Counted from the first letter of the stretch, positions 47,532-57,174 are shown. The stretch: DNA of 64,000 bases from Mycobacterium shigaense (GCF_002356315.1 NZ_AP018164.1:1488001-1552000), one strand, 5' to 3'. Made by a program: numbers and translations. Notes: generated from the letters alone by a model not told the origin.

Positions 47532-48182
47532 ATGAGCAGCGGCGCCGCAAATCTCGAGCCGGACGAGCCGGCCACGCGTCGACGCGGGGACAAGCACCGG
47601 CAGGCGATCATGACGGCGGTTCGCGAACTGCTGGAGGAAAAGCCGTTCGGAGAGCTCTCGGTCAGCTCGATCAGCCAGCGCGCCGGGGTCGCTCGGTCCG
47701 GCTTCTACTTCTACTTCGATTCCAAGTATTCGGTACTGGCCCAGATCCTCGGCGAGGCCACCGAAGAACTCGAAGAACTCACCCAGTATTTCGCCGCCCG
47801 GCAGCCGGGCGAGTCGCCCGAGCAGTTCGCCAAGCGGATGGTGGGCAGCGCCGCCGCCGTCTACGCGCACAACGACCCGGTGATGACGGCGTGTAACGCC
47901 GCGCGCCACACCGACGCCGAGATCCGCGACATCCTCGACCAGCAATTCGAGGTGGTGCTGGGTCAGATCACCGACATCATCGAGGCGGAGATGAAGGCCG
48001 GGACCGCCAACCCGATCAGCGACGATATCCCGACGTTGGTCCGGACGCTGACGGGCACCACCTCCTTGATGCTGGCGGGCGATCCGGTCTTCGCGGGCCA
48101 CGACGAGGACGATCTCGACCGTCGCGTCCGCCTCCTCGAGCAGTTGTGGCTGAACTCGCTGTGGGGTGGCAGCGCGCGCTGA
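47532..48182 (+). CDS. TetR-family regulator (Rv3058c-like)
   Basis: 216 residues, the same length as M. tuberculosis Rv3058c. HTH residues SVSSISQRAGVARSGFYFYF are followed by a helical ligand domain with WLNSLWG at the end. ATG 47532 has GGGGG upstream; the longer frame runs into the promoter. It is divergent from cyp136, which it probably regulates through the palindromes in between. Confidence 0.88.
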   Translation: MSSGAANLEPDEPATRRRGDKHRQAIMTAVRELLEEKPFGELSVSSISQRAGVARSGFYFYFDSKYSVLAQILGEATEELEELTQYFAARQPGESPEQFAKRMVGSAAAVYAHNDPVMTACNAARHTDAEIRDILDQQFEVVLGQITDIIEAEMKAGTANPISDDIPTLVRTLTGTTSLMLAGDPVFAGHDEDDLDRRVRLLEQLWLNSLWGGSAR

Positions 48183-48223
48183 CGGGCTGCCGCCGCCGTC
48201 GTTACCGGCGGTATCGTCACCGC

Positions 48224-49129
48224 ATGGGGAGCACGGGATCTCGGCACTACTTCGCGGGGAAGCGGTGCCTGGTCACCGGGGCGGCCAGCGGGATCGGCAG
48301 GGCCACCGCGTTGAGCCTGGCGGCCCAGGGTGCCGAGTTGTTCCTGACCGATCGCGACGCCGACGGCCTAGAGCTGACGGTCGCCGATGTGCGGGCCCTC
48401 GGCGCCCGGGTCCCGCAGCACCGCGTGCTGGATATCGCCGATTACGACCAGGTTGTCGGGTTTGCCGCGGACATCCACACGGCGCATCCGAGCATGGACG
48501 TCGTGATGAACATCGCCGGGGTGTCGGCGTGGGGCACCGTCGACCGGCTGAGCCACGAGCAGTGGAACAGGATGATCGCGATCAACCTGATGGGTCCCAT
48601 CCACGTCATCGAGACGTTCGTCCCGGCGATGGTGGCCGCCCGACGCGGCGGGCACGTGGTCAACGTGTCATCGGCGGCCGGACTGGTCGCGCTGCCGTGG
48701 CACGCTGCGTACAGCGCGAGCAAGTACGGACTGCGCGGGCTTTCGGAGGTGTTGCGGTTCGACCTGGCCCGGCACCGCATCGGCGTGTCGGTGGTGGTGC
48801 CGGGTGCGGTGAAGACGCCGCTGGTCGACTCCGTCGAGATCGCCGGCGTCGACCGCTCGGATCCCAAGGTCGGCCGGTGGGTCGACCGGTTCAGCGGCCA
48901 CGCCGTCTCGCCGGAAAGGGCGGCCGACAAGATCCTGGCGGGGGTGCGCAAGAACCGGTACCTGATCTACACGTCGCAGGACATCCGGGCGCTGTATGCG
49001 TTCAAGCGGCTGGCGTGGTGGCCATACAGCCTGGCGATGCGTCAGGTGAACCTGATCTTCACCCGCGCGCTGCGACCCGGCCCGGCTCCGCTACCCCGGC
49101 ATCACCAGCTCGAGTCGTACCCCGAGTAG
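48224..49129 (+). CDS. Short-chain dehydrogenase (Rv3057c-like)
   Basis: 301 residues: TGAASGIG (residues 21-28), NIAG near residue 100, SSAAG and YSASK; the C-terminal 60 residues (RKNRYLIYTSQDIRALYAFKRLAWWP) match the mycobacterial family of Rv3057c, which often sits near P450 genes. ATG 48224 is chosen; the frame is open further upstream. Its last 39 nt overlap the convergent dinP gene. Confidence 0.85.
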   Translation: MGSTGSRHYFAGKRCLVTGAASGIGRATALSLAAQGAELFLTDRDADGLELTVADVRALGARVPQHRVLDIADYDQVVGFAADIHTAHPSMDVVMNIAGVSAWGTVDRLSHEQWNRMIAINLMGPIHVIETFVPAMVAARRGGHVVNVSSAAGLVALPWHAAYSASKYGLRGLSEVLRFDLARHRIGVSVVVPGAVKTPLVDSVEIAGVDRSDPKVGRWVDRFSGHAVSPERAADKILAGVRKNRYLIYTSQDIRALYAFKRLAWWPYSLAMRQVNLIFTRALRPGPAPLPRHHQLESYPE

Positions 49130-50125
49130 CCGGACTGGTCGGTCCAATTCGAACAGATCGAGTACGCGCAGGGCCGCGGTAACGATGACGTCCGGATCGG
49201 TGGTGGGCGCGTCCAGCTTGCGGATCTTGGTGCGGGTGTAGAACTTCGCGGTGCGCACAGTCACCGCCACCCGGACCACGATGCGCGCCGAGGCCACGAC
49301 GTCATCGAGTGCATGACGCGCCAAAGTCGTTACAGCCGAGTTCATTTCGGCGCGCTCGGTGAGATCGTGCGGGAAAGTGACGACGTGGCTGCGCGAGCGT
49401 GGAATCCAGGGTTCGGCGCTGACCTGGTCATCGCCACCGCCCTTGGCGAGCAACAGCAGCCATAGGCCGGCGCGGGCGCCGAATGCAGACGTGAGCAGTT
49501 CGGCGTCGGTGGAGGCCAGCTCGCGTACGGTGATTATCCCAAGGGCAGCAAGCTTTTTCGCAGTCTTGGGCCCCACGCTCCACAACGCGTCGACGGGATG
49601 GTCACCCACCAATTCCGGCCAGTTGGCGTCGGTGAGCACAAAGATGCCGGCCGGTTTCGCGAAGCCGGTGGCCACCTTGGCGCGCTGCTTGTTGTCGCTG
49701 ATGCCGACTGAGCAGGACAGCCCGGTTTCGGACAGGACGACCGCGCGGATCTGCTCGGCGACTTCCAGCGGGTCGGCCGCGGACACCGCGACATAGGCTT
49801 CGTCCCAGCCCCGGACTTCGACCGGGTATCCCAGATCGCGCAACAAGCCCATCACCTGATCGGACGCCGCGTCGTAGGCGGCCGGATCCGACGGCAAGAA
49901 GGTGGCGTCCGGGCAGCGCCGCGCGGCGACACGCAACGGCATGCCCGCCCGCACCCCGGACGCGCGGGCCTCGTAGGAGGCGCACGTGACGACTTTGCGC
50001 GCTTCGGTGGGATCGCCGCTGCCGCCGACGATGACCGACAGCCCGGCCAGCTCCGGGCGGCGCTGCAGTTCGACCGAGGCCAGGAACTGGTCGAGGTCGA
50101 CGTGGAGAACCCAGCGGGGTGTCAC
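49091..50125 (-). CDS. dinP: Y-family DNA polymerase (DinB2/DinP)
   Basis: 344 residues, like M. tuberculosis DinP (Rv3056, 346). The catalytic acids are in HVDLDQFLASVE (residues 8-19) and RGWDEAY. Thumb and little-finger domains follow (GPKTAKKLAALGI and RSRSHVVTFP). The residue at the steric-gate position, after DLDQF, is Leu15, as in M. smegmatis DinB2, which tolerates ribonucleotides. There is no C-terminal beta-clamp motif that I can see. GTG 50125 overlaps the TetR stop as GTGA, implying coupled translation. Confidence 0.92.
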   Translation of the reverse strand: MTPRWVLHVDLDQFLASVELQRRPELAGLSVIVGGSGDPTEARKVVTCASYEARASGVRAGMPLRVAARRCPDATFLPSDPAAYDAASDQVMGLLRDLGYPVEVRGWDEAYVAVSAADPLEVAEQIRAVVLSETGLSCSVGISDNKQRAKVATGFAKPAGIFVLTDANWPELVGDHPVDALWSVGPKTAKKLAALGIITVRELASTDAELLTSAFGARAGLWLLLLAKGGGDDQVSAEPWIPRSRSHVVTFPHDLTERAEMNSAVTTLARHALDDVVASARIVVRVAVTVRTAKFYTRTKIRKLDAPTTDPDVIVTAALRVLDLFELDRPVRLLGVRLELVMPG

Positions 50126-50733
50126 TGCCCACAGAGCTTGCGCGCCAGGCTTTCCCACGCGTCGCCCAGGGTCTGCAGCGTGTGGCCGCCGTGATGGAGC
50201 TGATGCTCGACGTAATCGACGTCGAGCAGGGCCAGCAGCGCATCGGTCTGGACGTCCAGATCGCCGCTGGCGTTCGCCGCCTGCAACAGCACCCGCACAT
50301 GCGTGTGCTGCACGGCGGCCGCCCCGACGTGGCGGGTTCGTGGCTCACCCTTGGCCGCCGACAGCAGCGCATGGTGGGTATGGACGAAGCTCAGGCGCGC
50401 GCGGCCGAATGCCACCAGGCGCTCCATCGGCGGCGCGGCCGGGCCCAGCGGCGGCGGTCCGAAGAGAAATGCCTGCTGGCTGGCCCGTTCGTCTTCGTCG
50501 AGCAGCACCATCATTAGGCCGGCCCGGCTGCCGAACCGGCGGAACAGCGTGCCCTTGCCGACGCCGGCCTCGGCGGCGATGTCGTCCATGGTGACCGCGT
50601 CCGGGCCGCGCTTGCCGACCAGGTTGCGGGCGGCCTGCAACAGCAGCGCCCGATTGCGGGCGGCGTCGCCGCGCTCGTGCGGCGGATCGGCAGCAGACAC
50701 GGGCAACTCGCCCAGCCGTTCGACACCGCTCAT
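50122..50733 (-). CDS. TetR-family regulator (Rv3055-like)
   Basis: 203 residues. HTH TMDDIAAEAGVGKGTLFRRFG near residue 50; the C-terminal domain ends LGDAWESLARKLCGQ. ATG 50733 (length as Rv3055, 204); ribosome site weak (TAGGG). It is divergent from the FMN reductase gene and coupled to dinP by a 4-nt overlap, so the regulator and polymerase are produced together. Confidence 0.85.
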   Translation of the reverse strand: MSGVERLGELPVSAADPPHERGDAARNRALLLQAARNLVGKRGPDAVTMDDIAAEAGVGKGTLFRRFGSRAGLMMVLLDEDERASQQAFLFGPPPLGPAAPPMERLVAFGRARLSFVHTHHALLSAAKGEPRTRHVGAAAVQHTHVRVLLQAANASGDLDVQTDALLALLDVDYVEHQLHHGGHTLQTLGDAWESLARKLCGQ

Positions 50734-50763
50734 CCCTAGCACTTTAACGCTGCCGGAATAAAT

Positions 50764-50803
50764 CGGACTGTGGTCCGGTTTGGTCGTGCGAAGATTTAGA
50801 CCA
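50764..50803. promoter_or_regulatory. Inverted repeats between TetR and FMN reductase
   Basis: CGGAC-TGTG-GTCCG (50764-50777) and the half-sites TTGGTC/GACCAA (50779-50803) lie in the 91-nt divergent promoter. They are candidate autoregulatory sites. Confidence 0.4.
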
Positions 50804-50824
50804 ATAACTGAAGGGAGTCGAACG

Positions 50825-51382
50825 ATGGCGGAGATCAAGATCTTGGCGTTGGTGGGCAGCCTGCGTGCGGCATCGGTCAACCGCAAGATCGCCGAGCTAG
50901 CAGTCGACGTGGCGCCCGATGGCGTCGTCGTCACCGTGTTCGAGGGGCTCGGCGAATTGCCGTTCTACAACGAGGAAATCGACGACGCGACCACGCCGGA
51001 CGCTCCGGCGCTGGCCCCGGTGGCCGCCCTGCGTGCCGCGGCGGCCGACGCCGATGCCGCCTTGGTCGTCACACCCGAGTACAACGGCAGCTACCCGGCG
51101 GTCGTCAAGAACGCGATCGACTGGCTGTCCCGCCCGTTCGGCAACGGCGCGCTGAAGGGCAAGCCGCTGGCGGTCATCGGCGGGGCCTTTGGCCAGTACG
51201 GCGGGGTGTGGGCGCACGACGACACGCGCAAGTCCTTCGGCATCGCCGGCGCCCGGGTCGTCGAGTCGATCAAGCTCTCGGTCCCGTTCACAACCCTGGA
51301 AGGCAAGGCTCCGGCGGAACACGCCGAGGTCTCGGCAAGCGTCCGCGACGTCGTCGGCAAGCTCGCCGCCGAAGTGGGCTGA
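50825..51382 (+). CDS. NADPH-dependent FMN reductase (Rv3054c-like)
   Basis: 185 residues of the flavodoxin-like FMN_red fold: VGSLRAASVNRKIAELA binds FMN phosphate and TPEYNGSYPAVVKNAIDWLS is the family motif. It should reduce flavins or quinones with NAD(P)H in the cytoplasm. The start ATG 50825 has AAGGGAG 5 nt upstream; the frame extends to 50780 without a ribosome site. It matches M. tuberculosis Rv3054c in length (184) and position. Confidence 0.9.
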   Translation: MAEIKILALVGSLRAASVNRKIAELAVDVAPDGVVVTVFEGLGELPFYNEEIDDATTPDAPALAPVAALRAAAADADAALVVTPEYNGSYPAVVKNAIDWLSRPFGNGALKGKPLAVIGGAFGQYGGVWAHDDTRKSFGIAGARVVESIKLSVPFTTLEGKAPAEHAEVSASVRDVVGKLAAEVG

Positions 51383-51438
51383 TTCAGCGGCATCGGACCA
51401 GCCGTGCGCCCGGCGACCAGCGCAGATCGGAAAACCGC

Positions 51439-51476
51439 CTAGCAAAGCCGCCAGCGTCCGCTGGCGGCTTTGCTAG
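51439..51476. repeat. 18-bp perfect palindrome (38 bp with a 2-nt centre)
   Basis: Arms CTAGCAAAGCCGCCAGCG and CGCTGGCGGCTTTGCTAG are separated by TC. It begins 57 nt after the FMN reductase stop and could be a T-less terminator. Such perfection suggests a selected or mobile repeat; other copies would settle it. Confidence 0.7.
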
Positions 51477-51642
51477 CAGGCCTGCGGCGACGAGTTGTCG
51501 CTGTGACGGCAGCGGCCGTGTCGGTGGGCGGTGATACAACGGTGCGCATGACCGGACGCGACGCCGTTTGTGATGTGCGACACGCCGGTGTGTGGTGCGC
51601 GCCAAGCCTTACGACCAGGGAATTTCAAAATTGTTATTCAGA

Positions 51643-51684
51643 ACATCTTGTATCTCGACAACTTGTGACCCACTAGGTGTAGTG
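51643..51684. promoter_or_regulatory. Candidate NrdR box pair upstream of nrdH
   Basis: ACATCTTGTATC (51643-51654) and CACTAGGTGTAGTG (51671-51684) resemble NrdR boxes (consensus near ACACTATATATTGTGT). Their centres are about 30 bp apart, the usual three-turn spacing. They lie about 200 nt before nrdH. Confidence 0.45.
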
Positions 51685-51886
51685 TTTCGAACACCGACAG
51701 ATCCCTGCATCGCCAAGCGGACCGGGCTTGGCGAAGCTCCCCGGAGACAGCTCGAACGTGCCGAAGTCCGCACTTCGCACCGACAGCGGCGCAACGGGAA
51801 TCCCGGGGCTTGGCGGGACGCTGAACGTATTACTCCAAAGCAGTTGCCAGTCCGTCGTATCGACCTTCCGCAAAGGAGCGGCTCAT

Positions 51887-52126
51887 ATGAGCATCACCGT
51901 GTACACCAAGCCGGCATGCGTGCAGTGCAGCGCGACCTACAAAGCCTTGGACAAACAGGGCCTGGACTACAACACGGTCGACATCAGCCTGGACTCCGAG
52001 GCGCGTGACTACGTGATGGCCCTGGGCTATCTGCAGGCACCCGTCGTGGTGGCAGGAAACGACCACTGGTCCGGCTTCCGGCCCGACCGCATCAAGGCCC
52101 TCGCGTCGGCGGCGCTCAGCGCCTAG
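51887..52126 (+). CDS. nrdH: NrdH glutaredoxin-like redoxin
   Basis: 79 residues, the same length as M. tuberculosis NrdH (Rv3053c). The redox motif is C11-V-Q-C14 in KPACVQC; the [12 protein letters not shown] segment near the C-terminus is typical of NrdH. It passes electrons from thioredoxin reductase to NrdE. The start ATG 51887 has AAAGGAG upstream. First gene of nrdH-nrdI-nrdE; nrdI begins 28 nt later. Confidence 0.95.
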   Translation: MSITVYTKPACVQCSATYKALDKQGLDYNTVDISLDSEARDYVMALGYLQAPVVVAGNDHWSGFRPDRIKALASAALSA

Positions 52127-52154
52127 CGGGCGTACGACAAGTAAGGAGGTTGCG

Positions 52155-52604
52155 GTGCACTCGCGCAACCTGGTCTATTTCTCCAGCGTGTCGGAGAACA
52201 CCCACCGGTTTGTCCAAAAGCTGGGTGTTCCCGCCACGCGGATCCCGCTGCACGGCCGCATCGAGGTCGACGAACCGTACGTGCTGATACTGCCGACCTA
52301 TGGCGGCGGCCGCGCCACCCCGAACATCAACAACGGTGGTTACGTCCCCAAACAGGTCATCGCCTTTTTGAACAACGAGCACAACCGTTCGTTGATCCGC
52401 GGCGTCATCGCCGCGGGCAACAACAACTTCGGCGCGGAATTCGCCTACGCGGGCAATGTGGTGTCCCGTAAGTGCGGCGTTCCGTTCCTCTACCGCTTCG
52501 AACTGATGGGAACCCCGGACGACGTCGACGCCGTCCGCGTGGGCCTGGAAGAATTCTGGAAGGACCAGACGTGCCACCAACCGCCACAGCTGCAGAGCCT
52601 GTAA
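52155..52604 (+). CDS. nrdI: NrdI flavodoxin-like protein
   Basis: 149 residues, flavodoxin fold: [13 protein letters not shown] phosphate loop and PTYGGG. NrdI supplies superoxide to build the dimanganese tyrosyl radical of NrdF in class Ib ribonucleotide reductase. The start GTG 52155 has AAGGAGG 6-7 nt upstream. Its last 34 nt overlap the start of nrdE, indicating coupling. Confidence 0.95.
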   Translation: MHSRNLVYFSSVSENTHRFVQKLGVPATRIPLHGRIEVDEPYVLILPTYGGGRATPNINNGGYVPKQVIAFLNNEHNRSLIRGVIAAGNNNFGAEFAYAGNVVSRKCGVPFLYRFELMGTPDDVDAVRVGLEEFWKDQTCHQPPQLQSL

Positions 52605-54739
52605 TCGCCGGAGCCCACGCGCTGCCGGGGGAGACGGATTACCACGCGCTCAACGCGATGCTGAATCTGTACGACGTCGACGGCAAGATTCAGTTCGACA
52701 AGGACCGCGAGGCTGCACACGAGTACTTCCTGCAGCACGTCAACCAGAACACGGTGTTCTTCCACAATCAGGACGAGAAGCTCGACTACCTGATCAAGGA
52801 GAACTACTACGAGCGTGAGGTGCTCGACCAGTACTCGCGCAACTTCGTCAAGACGCTGCTCGACCGGGCCTACGCCAAGAAGTTCCGGTTCCCGACGTTC
52901 CTCGGCGCGTTCAAGTACTACACCTCGTACACGCTGAAGACGTTCGACGGGAAGCGCTACCTGGAGCGGTTCGAGGACCGCGTCGTGATGGTCGCGCTCA
53001 CGCTCGCCTCCGGGGACACCGCGCTGGCCGAAAAGCTCGTCGACGAGATCATCGACGGCCGGTTCCAGCCGGCCACCCCGACCTTCCTGAATTCGGGCAA
53101 GAAGCAGCGCGGCGAGCCGGTGTCGTGCTTCCTGCTGCGTATCGAGGACAACATGGAGTCGATCGGGCGATCGATCAACTCGGCGCTGCAACTGTCCAAG
53201 CGCGGGGGTGGAGTTGCTTTGCTGCTGAGCAACATTCGCGAGCACGGTGCCCCGATCAAGAACATCGAGAACCAGAGCTCGGGCGTCATCCCGATCATGA
53301 AGCTGCTCGAGGATTCGTTCTCCTATGCCAACCAGCTCGGGGCCCGTCAGGGCGCCGGCGCGGTGTACCTGCACGCACACCACCCGGACATCTACCGATT
53401 CCTAGACACCAAGCGCGAGAACGCCGACGAGAAGATCCGGATCAAGACGCTGAGCCTGGGCGTGGTGATCCCGGACATCACCTTCGAGCTGGCCAAGAAG
53501 AACGAGGACATGTACCTGTTCTCGCCGTACGACGTCGAGCGGGTCTACGGCGTGCCGTTCGCCGACATCTCGGTCACCGAGAAGTACTACGAAATGGTCG
53601 ACGACGCGCGCATCCGCAAGACGAAGATCAAGGCGCGCGAGTTCTTCCAGACGCTGGCCGAGCTGCAGTTCGAGTCCGGCTACCCGTACATCATGTACGA
53701 GGACACGGTGAACCGCGCCAACCCGATCGAGGGCAAGATCACCCACTCGAACCTGTGCTCGGAGATCCTGCAGGTGTCCACGCCGTCGCTGTTCAACGAG
53801 GACCTGTCGTATGCCAAAGTGGGCAAGGACATTTCGTGCAACCTGGGCTCGCTGAACATCGCCAAGACTATGGACTCGCCGGACTTCGCTCAGACCATCG
53901 AGGTGGCTATCCGCGCGTTGACGGCGGTGAGCGACCAGACGCACATCTGGTCGGTGCCCTCGATCGAGCAGGGCAACAACGAATCTCACGCGATCGGACT
54001 CGGCCAGATGAACCTGCACGGCTACCTGGCTCGCGAGCGCATCCTGTACGGCTCCGAAGAGGGCATCGACTTCACCAACATCTACTTCTACACCGTGCTT
54101 TACCACGCGCTGCGCGCGTCGAATCGCATTGCGATCGAGCGCGGTAGCAGGTTCGGCGGGTTCGAGAAGTCGAAGTACGCGTCGGGTGAGTTCTTCGACA
54201 AGTACACCGACCAAGTCTGGGAGCCGGCGACCGCGCGGGTACGGGAGTTGTTCGCCGAGGCGGACATTCGCATCCCGACGCAGGACGACTGGAAGCGGCT
54301 GAAGGAATCGGTGCGGCAGCACGGCATCTACAACCAGAACCTGCAAGCCGTGCCGCCGACGGGGTCGATCAGCTACATCAACCACTCGACCAGCTCGATC
54401 CACCCGGTGGCGAGCAAGATCGAGATCCGCAAGGAAGGCAAGATCGGCCGCGTCTACTACCCTGCGCCGTATCTGACCAACGACAACCTGGAGTACTACC
54501 AGGACGCCTACGAGATCGGCTACGAGAAGATCATCGACACCTACGCGGCGGCCACCCAGCACGTCGACCAGGGGCTGAGCCTGACGTTGTTCTTCAAGGA
54601 CACCGCGACCACCCGTGACGTCAACAAGGCGCAGATCTACGCGTGGCGCAAGGGGATCAAGACGCTCTACTACATCCGGCTGCGGCAGATGGCGCTGGAG
54701 GGCACCGAGGTCGAGGGCTGCGTCTCCTGCATGCTGTAG
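52571..54739 (+). CDS. nrdE: Class Ib ribonucleotide reductase large subunit NrdE
   Basis: 722 residues, nearly collinear with M. tuberculosis NrdE (Rv3051c, 725). It contains the substrate Cys pair (PVSCFLLR near residue 190), the radical Cys and Glu loop ([10 protein letters not shown]), [15 protein letters not shown] and the C-terminal swivelling CVSC that NrdH recharges. It converts ribonucleoside diphosphates to deoxy forms together with NrdF. No nrdF is within the window. GTG 52571 is chosen (start of the family's N-terminus); no strong ribosome site, so translation probably follows nrdI. Confidence 0.95.
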   Translation: MPPTATAAEPVIAGAHALPGETDYHALNAMLNLYDVDGKIQFDKDREAAHEYFLQHVNQNTVFFHNQDEKLDYLIKENYYEREVLDQYSRNFVKTLLDRAYAKKFRFPTFLGAFKYYTSYTLKTFDGKRYLERFEDRVVMVALTLASGDTALAEKLVDEIIDGRFQPATPTFLNSGKKQRGEPVSCFLLRIEDNMESIGRSINSALQLSKRGGGVALLLSNIREHGAPIKNIENQSSGVIPIMKLLEDSFSYANQLGARQGAGAVYLHAHHPDIYRFLDTKRENADEKIRIKTLSLGVVIPDITFELAKKNEDMYLFSPYDVERVYGVPFADISVTEKYYEMVDDARIRKTKIKAREFFQTLAELQFESGYPYIMYEDTVNRANPIEGKITHSNLCSEILQVSTPSLFNEDLSYAKVGKDISCNLGSLNIAKTMDSPDFAQTIEVAIRALTAVSDQTHIWSVPSIEQGNNESHAIGLGQMNLHGYLARERILYGSEEGIDFTNIYFYTVLYHALRASNRIAIERGSRFGGFEKSKYASGEFFDKYTDQVWEPATARVRELFAEADIRIPTQDDWKRLKESVRQHGIYNQNLQAVPPTGSISYINHSTSSIHPVASKIEIRKEGKIGRVYYPAPYLTNDNLEYYQDAYEIGYEKIIDTYAAATQHVDQGLSLTLFFKDTATTRDVNKAQIYAWRKGIKTLYYIRLRQMALEGTEVEGCVSCML

Positions 54740-54757
54740 TGGCGTCAGACCGCGACA

Positions 54758-55147
54758 TCAGCCGCTGACCCGAGTTGCGCTAGTCGGTTCAAGCCCGCGC
54801 GGCGCATCGGGCCCGGCAAGATAGGCCTCAAGGGTCTGCCGTCGTTCGGCGATGCGCCGCTCCTTCGAAGCTAGCTCGTCGCGTACCTGCCGGATGCGTT
54901 CCAGTAGCGCCGAGCATTCGGTCGCGGGCCCCGGCGTTTGGGTGCACGGCAGGATGTCGCGGATCACCTTCGACGGTAGACCGGCGCGATAGAGATCCTG
55001 AATAAACGCGACGATCCGCACGGCCTCGGGGCTGTATTCGCGGTATCCATTGGATCGTCGCTGACTGCCCAAGAGGCCCTGATCCTCGTAATAGCGCAGG
55101 GCGCGGGTGCTAACGCCGGTTGCCCTGCTCAACTCGCCAATCCGCAT
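54758..55147 (-). CDS. MerR-family regulator
   Basis: 129 residues. RIGELSRATGVSTRALRYYE winged helix-turn-helix, the GLLGSQRRSNGYREYS loop and a dimerisation coiled coil (IRQVRDELASKERRIAERRQ). The effector region has one Cys (ILPCTQTPG) and a second at ECSALL, too few to name a metal. ATG 55147; a longer in-frame start at 55183 would read through the operator. It is divergent from the epimerase gene. M. tuberculosis has no gene here between nrdE and Rv3050c. Confidence 0.85.
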   Translation of the reverse strand: MRIGELSRATGVSTRALRYYEDQGLLGSQRRSNGYREYSPEAVRIVAFIQDLYRAGLPSKVIRDILPCTQTPGPATECSALLERIRQVRDELASKERRIAERRQTLEAYLAGPDAPRGLEPTSATRVSG

Positions 55148-55157
55148 AACCGAAGTC

Positions 55158-55187
55158 AACCTTGACGTTAACGCTAACGTCAAGGTT
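55158..55187. promoter_or_regulatory. MerR operator: 13-bp perfect inverted repeat
   Basis: AACCTTGACGTTA and TAACGTCAAGGTT are perfect 13-bp arms around ACGC in the gap between the divergent MerR and epimerase genes. MerR operators usually lie inside an over-long 19-20 bp promoter spacer, which suits this site. Confidence 0.75.
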
Positions 55188-55201
55188 TACGGTCGGCGAC
55201 T

Positions 55202-56257
55202 GTGATCACCACACCACGGGGTCGCGAGCACCCCGATGCGCAGGCTGGGCATCAGATGGTCCTCGTGACTGGCGGTTCCGGCTACCTAGGCAGCTGGACC
55301 ATCGTCGAATTGCTCCGGCGCGGTTACCACGTCCGCACGACGATCCGCGACATCGCGCGGGAAGACCTGGTGCGATCGATGATCGCGACCCAAACGACCG
55401 CTCCCGACCGACTCGCCTTTGTGCAGGCAAACCTGCTCGAGGATGCCGGCTGGGATCAGGCGGCCGCGGGGGCGGACTTCGTCTTGCACGTCGCGTCGCC
55501 AATGCCCGTCGGAGAATATCGCGGAACTGACCTCGTGAGTCCTGCTGTGGAGGGCACCCGGCGAGTTCTGCACGCCGCGCGCGCCGCCGGTGTGCGTCGC
55601 GTCGTCCCGACATCTTCAGCCGAAGCTGCGGTGCCGCAGAAGAATTCGGGCCGGATCGCTGAAGAGACGATTTGGCGGGACGTGTCGGTCACATCTTCAG
55701 ATGAATATGCCCGCGCCAAAACCGTTGCCGAACGAGAAGCATGGTCGTTTGCTGAGTCTGTCGGAGATCTCGAACTGAGCACGGTATTGCCATGTTTCAT
55801 GCAGGGGCCGGTCCTCGGCGTCGATTACTCCGGTTCGGTCGACGCGGTCGCCATGATGCTCGGCGGCAAGCTGCCGGCGATTCCCCGCATCGGATGGAAC
55901 ATCGTCGACGTCCGCGACATCGTCGAACTTCACCTTCTTGCAATGACATCCCCGAAGGCCCTTGGGGAGCGTTTCATCGGCTCGGGCGAGTTTTTCTGGC
56001 TCAAAGACATCGCCGCGATACTGCGTGACAACCTGGGCGCCAGGGCGAAGAAGGTGCCGCGCCGCACACTGCCGAACACCTTCGTCAAAGCCGGCGCGCT
56101 GGTGAGCGGATTGATGCAGGACTTGGTGCCGCGGCTGGATAACGAGCAACCAGTGAGCTCGGCCAAGGCGCGGCGAATTCTCGGCTGGACGACGCGGCCA
56201 GCGGCCATCTCGCTACTGCAGACAGCGCAAAGTCTGATCGAACTCGAACTCGTCTAG
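55202..56257 (+). CDS. NAD(P)-dependent epimerase/dihydroflavonol-reductase-like enzyme
   Basis: 351 residues, extended SDR: VTGGSGYLGSW (near residue 22), ASPMPV, SSAEAA and YARAK active site, and a C-terminal substrate-binding region. Closest type is dihydroflavonol/aldehyde reductase. The start GTG 55202 lies 15 nt after the operator, so the transcript may be leaderless; a later in-frame start ATG 55256 is possible. The gene is probably controlled by the divergent MerR. Confidence 0.8.
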   Translation: MITTPRGREHPDAQAGHQMVLVTGGSGYLGSWTIVELLRRGYHVRTTIRDIAREDLVRSMIATQTTAPDRLAFVQANLLEDAGWDQAAAGADFVLHVASPMPVGEYRGTDLVSPAVEGTRRVLHAARAAGVRRVVPTSSAEAAVPQKNSGRIAEETIWRDVSVTSSDEYARAKTVAEREAWSFAESVGDLELSTVLPCFMQGPVLGVDYSGSVDAVAMMLGGKLPAIPRIGWNIVDVRDIVELHLLAMTSPKALGERFIGSGEFFWLKDIAAILRDNLGARAKKVPRRTLPNTFVKAGALVSGLMQDLVPRLDNEQPVSSAKARRILGWTTRPAAISLLQTAQSLIELELV

Positions 56258-56358
56258 CGCGTCGCCGGAAGCGCTGCGCTTGGGCTGCCAGGGATGACCG
56301 GTGCATACCGCGAGCAGTCGCCTAGCAAGTCTGCCCAGGTCAGCGCCCGCAGCGCGGT

Positions 56359-57120
56359 ATGGTGCTTGATGTGGTGAGAGTGCCCCGACCATCTCGACCC
56401 CACCCCAGCGTCAAGCCCGGGGCCAAGGTCGACGCGCGCAGCGAGCGCTGGCGTGAACACCGCAAGAAGGTGCGCTGCGAAATCGTCGAAGCCGCGTTCC
56501 GCGCGATCGACCGCCTCGGGCCCGAGCTGTCCGTGCGGGAGATCGCCGAGGAGGCCGGCACCGCCAAGCCCAAGATCTACCGGCACTTCCACGACAAGTC
56601 CGATCTGTTCGAGGCGATCGGCGAGCGGCTGCGCGACATGCTGTGGGCCGCGATCTTCCCGTCGATCAACCTGGCCGACGACTCGGCCCGCGAGATCGTC
56701 CGACGCAGCGTCGAGGAATACGTCACCCTGGTCGACCAGCACCCCAACGTGCTGCGGGTCTTCATTCAGTCGCGGTCAGGGTCGCCCACCGAGGCGACCC
56801 TGCGCACGCTGAACGAGGGCCGCGAGATCACGCTGGCCATGGCCGACATGTTCGACAACGAACTGAAGGATTTCAAGCTCGACCATGCGGCTTTCGAGTT
56901 GGCCGCCCACGCGGCATTCGGCTCGGCCGCGTCGTCCACCGAGTGGTGGTTGGGCCCCGATCCGGACAGCCCGCGACGCATGCCGCGCGAGCAGTTCGTC
57001 GCCCACCTGACCACCATCATGATGGGCGTCATCGTCGGCACCGCCGAGGCCCTGGGCATCGCGGTGGACCCTGACCGGCCTGTGCACAGCGCCGTGCGCA
57101 GCAGCCCCGCGGCCAGCTGA
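56359..57120 (+). CDS. TetR-family regulator (Rv3050c-like)
   Basis: 253 residues, slightly longer than Rv3050c (about 246). HTH ELSVREIAEEAGTAKPKIYR; C-terminal ligand domain with WWLGPDPDSPRRMPREQFVAHL. The start ATG 56359 is uncertain; GTG codons shortly downstream are alternatives. It lies 159 nt before the flavin monooxygenase on the same strand, with an inverted repeat between. Confidence 0.85.
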   Translation: MVLDVVRVPRPSRPHPSVKPGAKVDARSERWREHRKKVRCEIVEAAFRAIDRLGPELSVREIAEEAGTAKPKIYRHFHDKSDLFEAIGERLRDMLWAAIFPSINLADDSAREIVRRSVEEYVTLVDQHPNVLRVFIQSRSGSPTEATLRTLNEGREITLAMADMFDNELKDFKLDHAAFELAAHAAFGSAASSTEWWLGPDPDSPRRMPREQFVAHLTTIMMGVIVGTAEALGIAVDPDRPVHSAVRSSPAAS

Positions 57121-57174
57121 GGACCAAAGTCCCGTTGACATCGCCCGGGCTTTCGTCAACACTCGTCGTATCCG

